A stretch of 64,000 nucleotides of DNA from CAWJPY01 sp963844865 (GTDB lineage: Bacteria > Acidobacteriota > Thermoanaerobaculia > Thermoanaerobaculales > Sulfomarinibacteraceae). Positions 9,248 to 16,934 of the stretch are shown one piece after another. A program made the position numbers and the translations under genes. Under the pieces are notes generated by a model that did not search any database, was not told the origin of the DNA, and was given only the letters and a program-made list of their open reading frames with translations. How positions within the stretch are numbered: position 1 is the first letter of the stretch; every line of letters begins with the position of its first letter. Location: positions 42,389-106,388 of the forward strand of contig CAWJPY010000019.1 of the NCBI GenBank assembly GCA_963844865.1. The letters are read 5' to 3'.

Positions 9248-9582
9248 GGCGCGTCTCCCGGCGCCGCGGGCAGTGGGAGAGGGGAGCGAGGGGGCGGCAC
9301 CACCGAGCCGGCGGGGAAGTGCTCGAGCGCCGCCGGGTGGTCGGCGTGGGCCGCGAACAGGTCGGCGCCGGTGGGGTGCCGGCAGTAGCTCGCCTCGGAG
9401 AAGAGGGCCAGGTCGGTGAGCTGCAGCTCCCCCGCCAGGACGCGCTGGGTCGCCGCCACGGCCGCGAGCCGCCTGTCGACCACCTCCCCCCACGCCCAGA
9501 GCGCGCCCACGGCGAGGGCCTGCAGGGCGAGCAGGCCCAGCACCGCCACCCGCAGCATCGATCCCCCCAGGCGCAACGCCAT
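9244..9582 (-). CDS. Small single-pass membrane protein
   Basis: A 112-residue protein that I do not recognise. One hydrophobic segment spans roughly residues 8-30 and the rest should be periplasmic, ending in a Pro-rich tail. The periplasmic part contains SEASYCRHPTGADLFAAHADHP, so Cys, several His and Asp are available for metal binding; whether they are used is unknown. Its start codon overlaps the stop of the CuA/cytochrome gene (TGATG), and its end overlaps the permease start by four bases, so it is translationally coupled on both sides. That makes it an integral part of the redox/transport operon. Confidence 0.65.
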   Translation of the reverse strand: MALRLGGSMLRVAVLGLLALQALAVGALWAWGEVVDRRLAAVAATQRVLAGELQLTDLALFSEASYCRHPTGADLFAAHADHPAALEHFPAGSVVPPPRSPLPLPAAPGDAP

Positions 9583-10529
9583 CAGCTCGCCTCCCAGTCG
9601 TAGAGGGAGATGAAGTAGGACAGGAGGGCGTCGATGTCGCGCTCCTCCACCAGGTGCTGCCACGCGGGCATCTGCAGGGGCGGCTCCGGACCCGCGGGGT
9701 CTGCCTTGGCCGAGTACCTGCCGCCGCGGATGATCTGCTTCGCGTTCAGGTAACGGGTCCGCACCACCGGGAACCGGGAGATGTCGTCGTCCTCCTCCAC
9801 CGCGCCGAGGTCCGGGGCGCGCTGGATGAGCGCGAGGAGAGCGTCGGCGTCCTCCGGCCCCGCCAGGAAGAGCTTCTGGGCCGTGGTGTCGTGGGGCGGC
9901 ACCGGGCTGTTGGCCGAGTTCGGGTTGACGACGCCGCCGTGGCCCTCCGGGCCGTGGCAGGTGATGCACCCCTTCTGCCGGTACAGGTAGGAGCCGATCT
10001 GGACCAGTTCCTCGGTGACCGGCCGCGGGCCGACGTCGGGCAGGCACAGGGGGCAGCCGATCCTCGGCGGCGTGATGGGCTCCTCCCCGGCAGCGGTCAC
10101 CACCACCCACCCCCGCATGTAGAAGTGGCAGGTTCCGCAGAGGGCGGTGCAGTAGTACTGGAACACCCCCGCCCGATTGGCGGTGAAGCGCACGCTGACC
10201 ATGTGCCCGGGCTCCACGTCCACCGGTCCCACCCCGAACTGAGGGATGTAGAAGCGGTGGAGCAGGTCAGCGCTGCGCAGGTTCACCAGCACGGTGTCCC
10301 CCTCCCGGACCGAGAGCGTGGCCGGCTCGAACGTCTTCCACCAGTAGTTGAGTCCGTTCACGTCGTCCAGGGTCCAGACGCCGGTGGAGGCCACGCCGGT
10401 CAGGTTGAAGACCACCACCCCGGGCTCCCCCACGCCGGGGGTGGCGGCATGCCGGTACCAGGCGATGGCCGCGCTCCCCAGCACCAGGGGGAGGACGACG
10501 ACGAGGGCGGCGATTCTCTCCGGCTTCAT
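9582..10529 (-). CDS. Membrane-anchored CuA protein fused to cytochrome c
   Basis: A 315-residue protein with an N-terminal anchor (about residues 7-25), a cupredoxin domain to about residue 150 and a C-terminal c-type haem domain. The cupredoxin has the CuA pattern of cytochrome oxidase subunit II: an upstream His (LLHRFYIPQF) and then CTALCGTCHFYM, which places the two Cys, the His and the Met as in the standard C-x3-C-x3-H-x2-M loop. An extra Cys sits just before the His, which is unusual. The haem motif CITCH lies near residue 188. A fused subunit II with cytochrome c normally feeds electrons to a haem-copper oxidase, but no subunit I gene is present in this window. It is four bases downstream of the CuA/polyferredoxin gene. 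Confidence 0.82.
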   Translation of the reverse strand: MKPERIAALVVVLPLVLGSAAIAWYRHAATPGVGEPGVVVFNLTGVASTGVWTLDDVNGLNYWWKTFEPATLSVREGDTVLVNLRSADLLHRFYIPQFGVGPVDVEPGHMVSVRFTANRAGVFQYYCTALCGTCHFYMRGWVVVTAAGEEPITPPRIGCPLCLPDVGPRPVTEELVQIGSYLYRQKGCITCHGPEGHGGVVNPNSANSPVPPHDTTAQKLFLAGPEDADALLALIQRAPDLGAVEEDDDISRFPVVRTRYLNAKQIIRGGRYSAKADPAGPEPPLQMPAWQHLVEERDIDALLSYFISLYDWEAS

Positions 10530-10533
10530 GGCA

Positions 10534-12465
10534 TCACCCCACGAAGAGTCGGAGCAGCAGGAGGGTCATCAGGGTGCACAGACCGCCGAGGGGCACGAGC
10601 GCACGGGCGGCCCGTCGCGGCTGGGGGTAGAGGTCGCGCAGGATGTCGTCTCCCCTCCTCAGGGCCAAGGCGAGACCCGCGAGGAGGAGAGGGATCTGGA
10701 TGCTTCCGACGGCCTCCGGCAGGAGCGGCCGCCACTGGCTCTGGGCGGTGCCGAAGAGGTTCCACCCCCACCCGAAAGGGTCGGAGAGCGACGAGATGAT
10801 GTGGGTGTAGTTGACCATCACCAGGGGGATGCTGAACGCCGCCCAGGCCAACAGGCCGAGGGGCACGAGCATGTAGGAGGAACGCAGGAAGAGCTTCCTC
10901 AGCGACACCGCGCCCTCCCCGGCGAGGGCGCGGCCCAGGAGCGCGCCCAGGTACCAGACGCCCGGCACCACGGCGAGCGCCGCGGTCCACACCACCGCGG
11001 CGTGGAACGCGAACCCCCTCCAGTTGCCCACCTCGGTCACGTTGGCCCACTGCTTGATGGTGCCCCACGGCCCCAGGAGGGTGACGGTGTAGGCCACCAC
11101 CAGTGCGATCATGATGAACGCCATCCACGCCTCGTCGGCGCTCCGGATGGCGGTGTCGGAGGCGAACGGGCGCGCGCGCAGGGTCATGTTGGCGTTGGGG
11201 CAGGCCTTGATGCACTCCATGCACAGGCCGCAGTAGTTGTTGCGGGCCAGCTTGGAGGGGTTCTCGAGCCACGGGCAGGGCCACGCCGCCTCCGAGCCGG
11301 CGGCGCAGGAGTGCTCCCGGCACTGGCTGCAGAGCTCCGCGTCCCGCGGCCGCACCTCGGCCACGGCGGTCATGGCGTACAGGCTCATCCACGAGTTGAG
11401 GGGGCAGAGGTACCGGCAGAAGCTGCGCCGCCGGAACACGGCGTGCACCACCAGCGCCGCGGCGACCATCACGGCCAGCACCACGGCGGTGAGGGCCGGC
11501 CGGGTCACCAGGATGGTGGAGAAGGTGCACAGCGCGAGGAACAGCACGTTCTGGGGCCACAGGTTGGCCAGCGCTTGCGGCCACCTGCGGTTGAGGCTGC
11601 CCGTCGCCAGCGACCGCGAACCCTCCGCCTCGGATCGCACCCCCACCAGGCGCCGACGCGCGAACCACTCCCCGAGCGCCGGGACCGGGCAGACCATGCA
11701 CCATGCCCTCCCCCCCAGGGGGACCAGGAGGACGATGAGCAGGAACCACCACAGGATCCACACGATGGTGACGATGATGTTGCGGTTGCCGATGGGTGAT
11801 CCGAGCAGGCCGGCCAGGATGAAGAAGAACAGCACCACCAGGTTGGGGACGATCACCGCGAACTGGAACCACCTCTTGCGGAGGATCCGCTCCAGCCAGC
11901 CGAAGGTGCGCAGCAGGTCGATGCGGCGGGCGGGCGGGCCCGGGAGGCTGCCCCGACCCGAGGCGGAGCCGCGCACGAAGGCCGCGCCCAGGAAGAGGAA
12001 CGCGATGCCGCCGGCGGCCAGGGCCGACAGGTGGAACGGCCGGTTGGGGCGGACGACGAGCTCGCCCAGCATGAAGGGATGGAGCGTCCCGCAGGTGACC
12101 GAGCAGCGGTAGTGGTACTTGCCCGGGGGCCCGGCGGTGAACTCCACATCCTCGACCTGACGGAACTCCGTCTCCGAGGACGGGTGCCGCACCCGGAAGC
12201 CGAGGGCCCCGGGACGGATCTCGGCCTCCAGATCGTGACCGTCCAGGTAGAAGCCGTGGACCACGTCCTCGGAGGCGAGGCGCAGGCGCACCCGCTCGCC
12301 CGAGTCGAGCACGATCCGGCTCGGCTCGTAGCCGTACTGGCGGGCCATGATGGTGATCTCGCGGAGTGCGGGCGGGGCGTCTCCGCCCAGGGCCGGCGCC
12401 GCCGGCGCCAGCACCCAGCACGCGACCATCATCCAGGCCTGCCATCCCCTCCTCGACCTGCTCAT
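10534..12465 (-). CDS. CuA cupredoxin fused to a NosR/NapH-like polyferredoxin
   Basis: A 643-residue exported and membrane-embedded protein. A signal peptide (about 1-34) leads into a cupredoxin domain with a CuA loop near residue 120 (CSVTCGTLHPFM). Several membrane segments follow, with two Cx3CP motifs (WCMVCP near 256 and FCRYLCP near 350) as in NosR, NapH and CcoG. A ferredoxin part then has CSQCREHSC (about 378) and CGLCMECIKACP (about 411), enough for two 4Fe-4S clusters; five or so membrane segments end the protein. NosR/NapH-type proteins move electrons between the quinone pool and periplasmic partners. The CuA domain in place of the usual FMN domain is what stands out. The ATG at 12465 gives a proper signal peptide. 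Confidence 0.82.
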   Translation of the reverse strand: MSRSRRGWQAWMMVACWVLAPAAPALGGDAPPALREITIMARQYGYEPSRIVLDSGERVRLRLASEDVVHGFYLDGHDLEAEIRPGALGFRVRHPSSETEFRQVEDVEFTAGPPGKYHYRCSVTCGTLHPFMLGELVVRPNRPFHLSALAAGGIAFLFLGAAFVRGSASGRGSLPGPPARRIDLLRTFGWLERILRKRWFQFAVIVPNLVVLFFFILAGLLGSPIGNRNIIVTIVWILWWFLLIVLLVPLGGRAWCMVCPVPALGEWFARRRLVGVRSEAEGSRSLATGSLNRRWPQALANLWPQNVLFLALCTFSTILVTRPALTAVVLAVMVAAALVVHAVFRRRSFCRYLCPLNSWMSLYAMTAVAEVRPRDAELCSQCREHSCAAGSEAAWPCPWLENPSKLARNNYCGLCMECIKACPNANMTLRARPFASDTAIRSADEAWMAFIMIALVVAYTVTLLGPWGTIKQWANVTEVGNWRGFAFHAAVVWTAALAVVPGVWYLGALLGRALAGEGAVSLRKLFLRSSYMLVPLGLLAWAAFSIPLVMVNYTHIISSLSDPFGWGWNLFGTAQSQWRPLLPEAVGSIQIPLLLAGLALALRRGDDILRDLYPQPRRAARALVPLGGLCTLMTLLLLRLFVG

Positions 12466-12516
12466 GGCTTCCCCACGACACACCCACCCCTTGCGGCAGC
12501 CCGCCCGGGGCCGCCA

Positions 12517-13236
12517 TCAGCGCTGTACTCGCGCATACCTCGCCTTCGTGACCACCACGTCGGCCATGGTCGTCGCTCCCTCGGTAACCGTGACCTCCGC
12601 CTGGCCTCCCTTCTGCTTGAGCTTCTTGTGCCACGCCGTGAGCAGGTAGTCCCCCGGAGGGACGTCCGGGATCTCGAAGGCCGCCTGGCGGTTGTCCGCA
12701 TCGAGCTGCACGGTGGTGAAGTAGGGTCCGTCCATCACCACGATGTAGGCGGCCATCTCCAGGTGCAGCTTGCACAGTGTGATCACGGTCCCCGGCCGGT
12801 CGAAGGTGTGGTCGACGCTGGACCCGTAACCCCAGGTCCCGATGTCCAGGGTCTCTCCGGTCTCGTCGTCGAGGAAGTAGACGTTGTGTTGGTCGTGGTC
12901 GTTGTTGAGGAAGGCGACCGTGGTGCCGGCCTGGATCGCCAGCACGTGGGGGATGAACACCAGCCCGCGCTGATCCATGGTCGCCCGCGCCGCGGCCGGG
13001 GGGAAGGACCGCCCGTCCTTGCGGCTGAGCGAGAGGACCACGTCCCGATCGTGCTTCGCCCCCTCGGTGCGGATGGCGGCCTGCTCCACGGACACCGTCC
13101 CCGCCACCTTCCCGCCGGCACTCGCAGAGACAGCGATCCCTGCGGCGCTCAGCGCGAGCGTCGTCGCCACCAGGAAGGCACGGGCCGCTCCGGCCTCAGA
13201 ACGCGACCGACAGCAGGATGAAGATCGTCTGGTCAA
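12517..13236 (-). CDS. Exported cupredoxin (type-1 copper) protein
   Basis: About 239 residues if read from the TTG at 13236, or 217 from the GTG at 13170; neither has a convincing ribosome binding site, and the long reading overlaps the cytochrome-porin gene by 41 bases. A signal-peptide-like hydrophobic stretch (FLVATTLALSAAGIAVSASA) precedes a cupredoxin domain. Candidate type-1 copper ligands are the His in DQHNVYFL and the Cys, His and Met in CKLHLEM. A carboxypeptidase-regulatory-like beta domain ends the protein (IPDVPPGDYLLTAWHKK). This architecture resembles the methylamine-utilisation/plastocyanin-like family. Between an outer-membrane cytochrome and CuA proteins it would make a sensible soluble electron shuttle, analogous in position to rusticyanin. 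Confidence 0.75.
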   Translation of the reverse strand: MTRRSSSCCRSRSEAGAARAFLVATTLALSAAGIAVSASAGGKVAGTVSVEQAAIRTEGAKHDRDVVLSLSRKDGRSFPPAAARATMDQRGLVFIPHVLAIQAGTTVAFLNNDHDQHNVYFLDDETGETLDIGTWGYGSSVDHTFDRPGTVITLCKLHLEMAAYIVVMDGPYFTTVQLDADNRQAAFEIPDVPPGDYLLTAWHKKLKQKGGQAEVTVTEGATTMADVVVTKARYARVQR

Positions 13237-14641
13237 TGCCCTCCTCCAGTTCCTCGCCCTTGGTGTAGTACGTCCCTTCGACGGTGCAGAACACGTTGGG
13301 GCGGATCATCATCTTGACCCCCGCCACGAAGCGCGAGATGTCGCGCTGGGTGGGGATGCCGGGCACCCCGTCGGGCATCTCCAGGTCCAGCACCTCGTAG
13401 CGGCCGTAGGGGATCAGCCACGGGTAAACCCAGCCCAGCACCTCCACGTTCCAGGTCGTGGAGTCCACCGACTGGTCGGTGAGGATGCCGTAGGGGTTGT
13501 CGTCCTTGCCGACGACGTAGACGCCACCGATGGACACGTCCTTGATCATCTGCTGCACACCCACGCCCAGACGCCAGAAGTCGTCATTCTGCTTGTTCTT
13601 GCCGCCGTCGAGATCGACGGCCTCGATCTCGGCGCGCCCGTTGTAGCCCCACAACGACACGATGGTGCTCGTGTCGTCACGCCAGAAGTCGGAGCTCGGG
13701 GTGAGGGTGCTGCCCGCCTCCGGCTCGGCGGTGCGCTTGAAGGGCAGCCCGCCCCACTTGTAGGCGAGCTGCAGGTAGACGTCCTTGCGATCGGTTCCTC
13801 GACCCTGGCCGAAGAACGTGATGTCGCTGGGGGGGATGTCCCCCGACACCCACAGCGGATTGCCGCTGACCACCCCGAGGGCATAGAACCATCGTTCCCC
13901 CACTCCGTTCAGCTCGATCCCGGCCTGGGGCGTGATGGTGAAGTTGTTGCCGTTGAACGATGACAGCCCCGCCTCGCCCAGGTCCACCGGGGGCATGGAC
14001 CACGATGTGTACTGGTAGAAGTGGGTGGCGTAGATGTTCGCATCGCGCTCGTTGAACAGGCCCATGCTCTGGGTGCCGACGGTCCCGATCCTGAGGTTGA
14101 AGGCGTCCTCCGGTCCGACCACGCTCTGGAACTGCAGCCAGCCCTTGAGAGTCGCCCAGGACTGCGGCTCCAGGCCGCCGAAGTCCTTCTGCAGATAGAT
14201 GATGTCTCCGTAGAAGAGGAGGTCGTCCCCGAGGTTTCCCGCCCACACGAACTCCACCTCCTCGGGCACGAGATAGCTGAAGCCCACCTTGCGGCTGCCG
14301 TCGACGTCCACCTCGCCCATGAAACGAGAGATGAACGACAGGGGCGTGTGGGAGGGGACGGTGGTCGGCCACAGGGCCTCCGGCCACAACCGCTTGTAGG
14401 CCTCATCCCCCATCTCCACCGGCTGCGTCTTGCGGTAGCGCTCGTCGTCGGGGAACCGGTAGCCCATGAGACGGAAGGACTCCCCGACCGCGTTGAGGCG
14501 TGGATACGTCGAGTGACACGTGGCGCAGCTCGTCTGATACCGACGCGCGAAGGCCGGAACCGCCAGGACCTCCGCGGCGGAGAACAACAGCACCGATCCG
14601 AAGCACAGGCCGACGATGAGGCGAGATCGACGATTCGTCAC
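13196..14641 (-). CDS. Cyc2-like fused monohaem cytochrome-porin
   Basis: A 481-residue protein with a signal peptide (about 1-27), one haem motif CATCH at residues 39-43, and then about 400 residues of alternating strands ending in Phe (FILLSVAF), the outer-membrane beta-barrel signature. The segment around the haem, PAFARRYQTSCATCH followed by YPRLNAVGESFRLMGY, closely follows the Cyc2 pattern (Pro-x-Phe-Ala-Arg, CxxCH, Pro-x-Leu-Asn, Gly, Phe, Gly-Tyr), and the length fits Cyc2 (about 450-500). Cyc2 proteins carry electrons through the outer membrane in Fe(II) oxidisers, though related monohaem porins of unknown role exist. The GTG at 14641 is chosen because AAGGAG lies just upstream; extending to 14722 would add a non-signal N-terminus. 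Confidence 0.75.
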   Translation of the reverse strand: MTNRRSRLIVGLCFGSVLLFSAAEVLAVPAFARRYQTSCATCHSTYPRLNAVGESFRLMGYRFPDDERYRKTQPVEMGDEAYKRLWPEALWPTTVPSHTPLSFISRFMGEVDVDGSRKVGFSYLVPEEVEFVWAGNLGDDLLFYGDIIYLQKDFGGLEPQSWATLKGWLQFQSVVGPEDAFNLRIGTVGTQSMGLFNERDANIYATHFYQYTSWSMPPVDLGEAGLSSFNGNNFTITPQAGIELNGVGERWFYALGVVSGNPLWVSGDIPPSDITFFGQGRGTDRKDVYLQLAYKWGGLPFKRTAEPEAGSTLTPSSDFWRDDTSTIVSLWGYNGRAEIEAVDLDGGKNKQNDDFWRLGVGVQQMIKDVSIGGVYVVGKDDNPYGILTDQSVDSTTWNVEVLGWVYPWLIPYGRYEVLDLEMPDGVPGIPTQRDISRFVAGVKMMIRPNVFCTVEGTYYTKGEELEEGIDQTIFILLSVAF

Positions 14642-14723
14642 GAGCTTCTCCTTTCGACGGGCCGGCGGCGAGCACCGGCGAGGACGGAGAGGGAGAGCGA
14701 TGAGGTGATGCGGAGTGGCCATG

Positions 14724-15725
14724 TCAGTAGCCCTCCAGGCGAACGCCCGACGCCACCCACGGCCACACCGCGAGCAGCGAGAACACCGCGAAACCGCTCA
14801 GCGAAACAGCACAGAGGCGGCGTTCGACCCCCGGCGTGATGGACTCCAGGCGGTCGAGGCGACGCAACACACGAGTCAGGCCGGCGCCGCCCCCGGCCAC
14901 CACCCCTGCGAGCAAGGCCGCATACAGCGCGAACCCGATGTGCCCGTAGTCGGCGGCGAGCAGGCAGAACGGGCAGTGGTGCGTGGGCAGCTCGTAGTAA
15001 CCGGGCGCGATCCAGGAGATGACCGAGGCGACGGCGACGAGCCCCAGGGCAACCGACAGCATCCCGTAAAGCGCCATCCAGCGACCTCGCGCCAGTGATC
15101 CGCCGCCGAGGACCACCGTGAGCATGAGGACCGTCACGTACACGAGTCGGCTCTCACGGACCGGCAGCGTGGCGAGGTCGGCGCCCAGGCCGGAGGCGCC
15201 GGTCCCGAAGATGGTGGCGCAGCAGGAGGTGATGATGTCCGGATCCAGGTCCGAGAAGTAGCGGACCTGGACGACGTTCTCCACCAGCAGCCCGACGGCG
15301 ATCAGGATCAGGAACAGGTGCTTGAAGCGGACCACCCCCGGGCTGGTCGCCACCGGGCTGGCCCGGTCCACCACCAACCACACGGCGCAGAGGAGAAACG
15401 TGCCCAGCTTCAAGAGCAGCGTGGGGTAGCCGAGGGGGCTGGCGGCCAGGGTGCCGGCGGCGCACATGGCGCCGGTGATCAGGGGGTGCAGGCGATCTAC
15501 GGTGGTGAGGAAGAGGAAGACCGAGAGGAGCTGGCACGCGAGTGCCACCCGCACCGTGGCCTGCACCAGGTAGGTGCGGCGCTCCCGGGCGAGCTGCTCG
15601 CGACCGCTCGCGGCCGGATCCCACCCCACCAGGACCGTGGTTCCGACCGCGGCCGCCAGCACGACGACCACCAGCACCATGCCGGAGCACAGGAGGAGCC
15701 CCAGAACGGCGATGTTCAGGACCAT
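14724..15725 (-). CDS. Multi-spanning membrane protein of unknown family
   Basis: A 333-residue integral membrane protein with about eight hydrophobic segments. I do not recognise the family. Two cysteine-bearing spots stand out: SCCATIFG near residue 155 and HHCPFCLLAADYGH near 245, the latter with the HxCxxC look of a redox or metal site at a membrane face. It starts at 15725 inside the last codons of the ABC ATPase gene (10-base overlap), so the two are translationally coupled, and it ends 83 bases before the cytochrome-porin start. It could be a transporter partner of the ATPase or a redox membrane protein. I see no REXXE motif of the Ftr1 iron permeases. Confidence 0.65.
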   Translation of the reverse strand: MVLNIAVLGLLLCSGMVLVVVVLAAAVGTTVLVGWDPAASGREQLARERRTYLVQATVRVALACQLLSVFLFLTTVDRLHPLITGAMCAAGTLAASPLGYPTLLLKLGTFLLCAVWLVVDRASPVATSPGVVRFKHLFLILIAVGLLVENVVQVRYFSDLDPDIITSCCATIFGTGASGLGADLATLPVRESRLVYVTVLMLTVVLGGGSLARGRWMALYGMLSVALGLVAVASVISWIAPGYYELPTHHCPFCLLAADYGHIGFALYAALLAGVVAGGGAGLTRVLRRLDRLESITPGVERRLCAVSLSGFAVFSLLAVWPWVASGVRLEGY

Positions 15726-16525
15726 GAGGAGGCCCTCTGCTGGAGCCGGCCGCATTCGAGGTCGAGCACCTGCGCGAACATCTCCGACGCGCACAGCGTC
15801 GGGTCGTGGGTCGCGATCACCAGCGTCTTGCCGCCCGCCAGCAGCATCGTCACCAGGTCGAGCAACGACCGCGTGGCCATGGAGTCGAGATGGGCGGTCG
15901 GCTCGTCCGCGATGACGATCGGGGGGTCGTTGATGAGCGCCCGCGCGATGGCCACTCGCTGGCACTCGCCACCTGAGAGCCGCTCGACCCGTTCCTGGGC
16001 GCGGTGGGAGATGCCGAGGCGGGCCAACAGAGCGTGCGCCCTGTCTCGGATGTCGCGGGTGGCTCCCGGGCCGGGCACCGCCGGGAGCATGACGTTCTCC
16101 AGGGCCGAGGCCCTCCGAATCAGGTTGTGGCTCTGGAACACGAAGCCGATCAGCCGCCGCCGCAGCTCGGCGAGACGTTCCTCGGGAAGACGCGTGACGT
16201 CGTGTCCGGCGATGGTGATGCGGCCGGCACTGGGCCGGACCATGCAACCGATCATGCTCAGCAGCGTGGTCTTGCCCGAGCCGCTGGGGCCCTCCACCAG
16301 GACGGCCGTGTTCTCTTCGAGAACAGCACTGACACCCGCGACCGCCTCGACGCCCGAGGACCGCGCCGAGGAGAACGCGCGGCTGACGTTGGAGATCTCG
16401 ATGATGGCGGACCGGGGTATGGCCTCCGGCGCAGCCGCCGGCTTGACCATCCGGAGCGTGGGGACGCGCGCCCGTGATTGGGAGAAGGCGAAGTCGACCC
16501 TGCAGGTGCCACCGATGTCGCTCAT
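15716..16525 (-). CDS. ABC transporter ATPase (LolD/MacB-type)
   Basis: A 269-residue ATPase with a roughly 40-residue N-terminal extension before the ABC domain. The Walker A GPSGSGKTT, signature LSGGE and Walker B IVIADEPTAHLD are all present, as is the switch His (ATHD). The pattern is that of the LolD/MacB/FtsE group, which works with FtsX-type permeases, so the partner is most likely the permease at 8081-9247 at the other end of the operon. The ATG at 16525 is preferred because GAGGAG lies six bases before it. It is the first gene of the nine-gene operon, with a leader of about 390 bases holding an attenuator-like hairpin and a sigma-54 promoter. Confidence 0.85.
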   Translation of the reverse strand: MSDIGGTCRVDFAFSQSRARVPTLRMVKPAAAPEAIPRSAIIEISNVSRAFSSARSSGVEAVAGVSAVLEENTAVLVEGPSGSGKTTLLSMIGCMVRPSAGRITIAGHDVTRLPEERLAELRRRLIGFVFQSHNLIRRASALENVMLPAVPGPGATRDIRDRAHALLARLGISHRAQERVERLSGGECQRVAIARALINDPPIVIADEPTAHLDSMATRSLLDLVTMLLAGGKTLVIATHDPTLCASEMFAQVLDLECGRLQQRASSWS

Positions 16526-16609
16526 GGTCATCTCCTCGTGCGAGTCGCTGCGGTACGTCGACCGACCGGCACCCTCGTCTGGGGAGGCGCCGTCCCTGTG
16601 CACAGAAAG

Positions 16610-16639
16610 GACGCCGCCCCCAGGGAAGGGGGCGGCGTC
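16610..16639 (-). terminator. Attenuator-like hairpin in the operon leader
   Basis: A 12-bp perfect stem (GACGCCGCCCCC with its complement) and a six-base loop. Read on the minus strand it is followed by CTTTCTG, so it can act as a terminator in the leader of the redox operon, about 85 bases before the ATPase start. A strong hairpin in a leader suggests attenuation or mRNA-stability control. Confidence 0.5.
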
Positions 16640-16918
16640 GAAGAGGGAATGCCGGCACCGCGGCATGCCGGGGCTCTGGCCGCCGCGGGCGGCGTGGGAG
16701 GTGAGCGCACCACGCTGTCGGCTCGAACGAGGGACGCATCGATCCATTGATCCCCCCCTGACCCGGCCTGCGATCTGGGTGCTGCGCACCCGAGAGCCCG
16801 CGATCGTTGCCGACCGGATCTCACGCACCGGATGGCGGTCAGGAGCATGGCGCGCGAATCGCCAAACCAGCGCCAGCCGCCTCGAACGTGGACAGTTCCA
16901 CGTGATTGCCCTTTCGTG

Positions 16919-16934
16919 AGCAAGCCGCGTGCCA
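16919..16934 (-). promoter_or_regulatory. Sigma-54 promoter of the redox operon
   Basis: On the minus strand, TGGCAC-GCGGC-TTGCT is a perfect -24/-12 match and differs by one base from the promoter at 288-303. It points toward the ABC ATPase start at 16525, leaving a leader of about 385 bases, close to the leader length of the first secreted-protein gene. Confidence 0.75.

Noticed and set aside
14724..15725. Ftr1-type iron permease as identity of the 333-residue membrane protein
   Set aside because: The REXXE iron-binding motifs of Ftr1 are missing.
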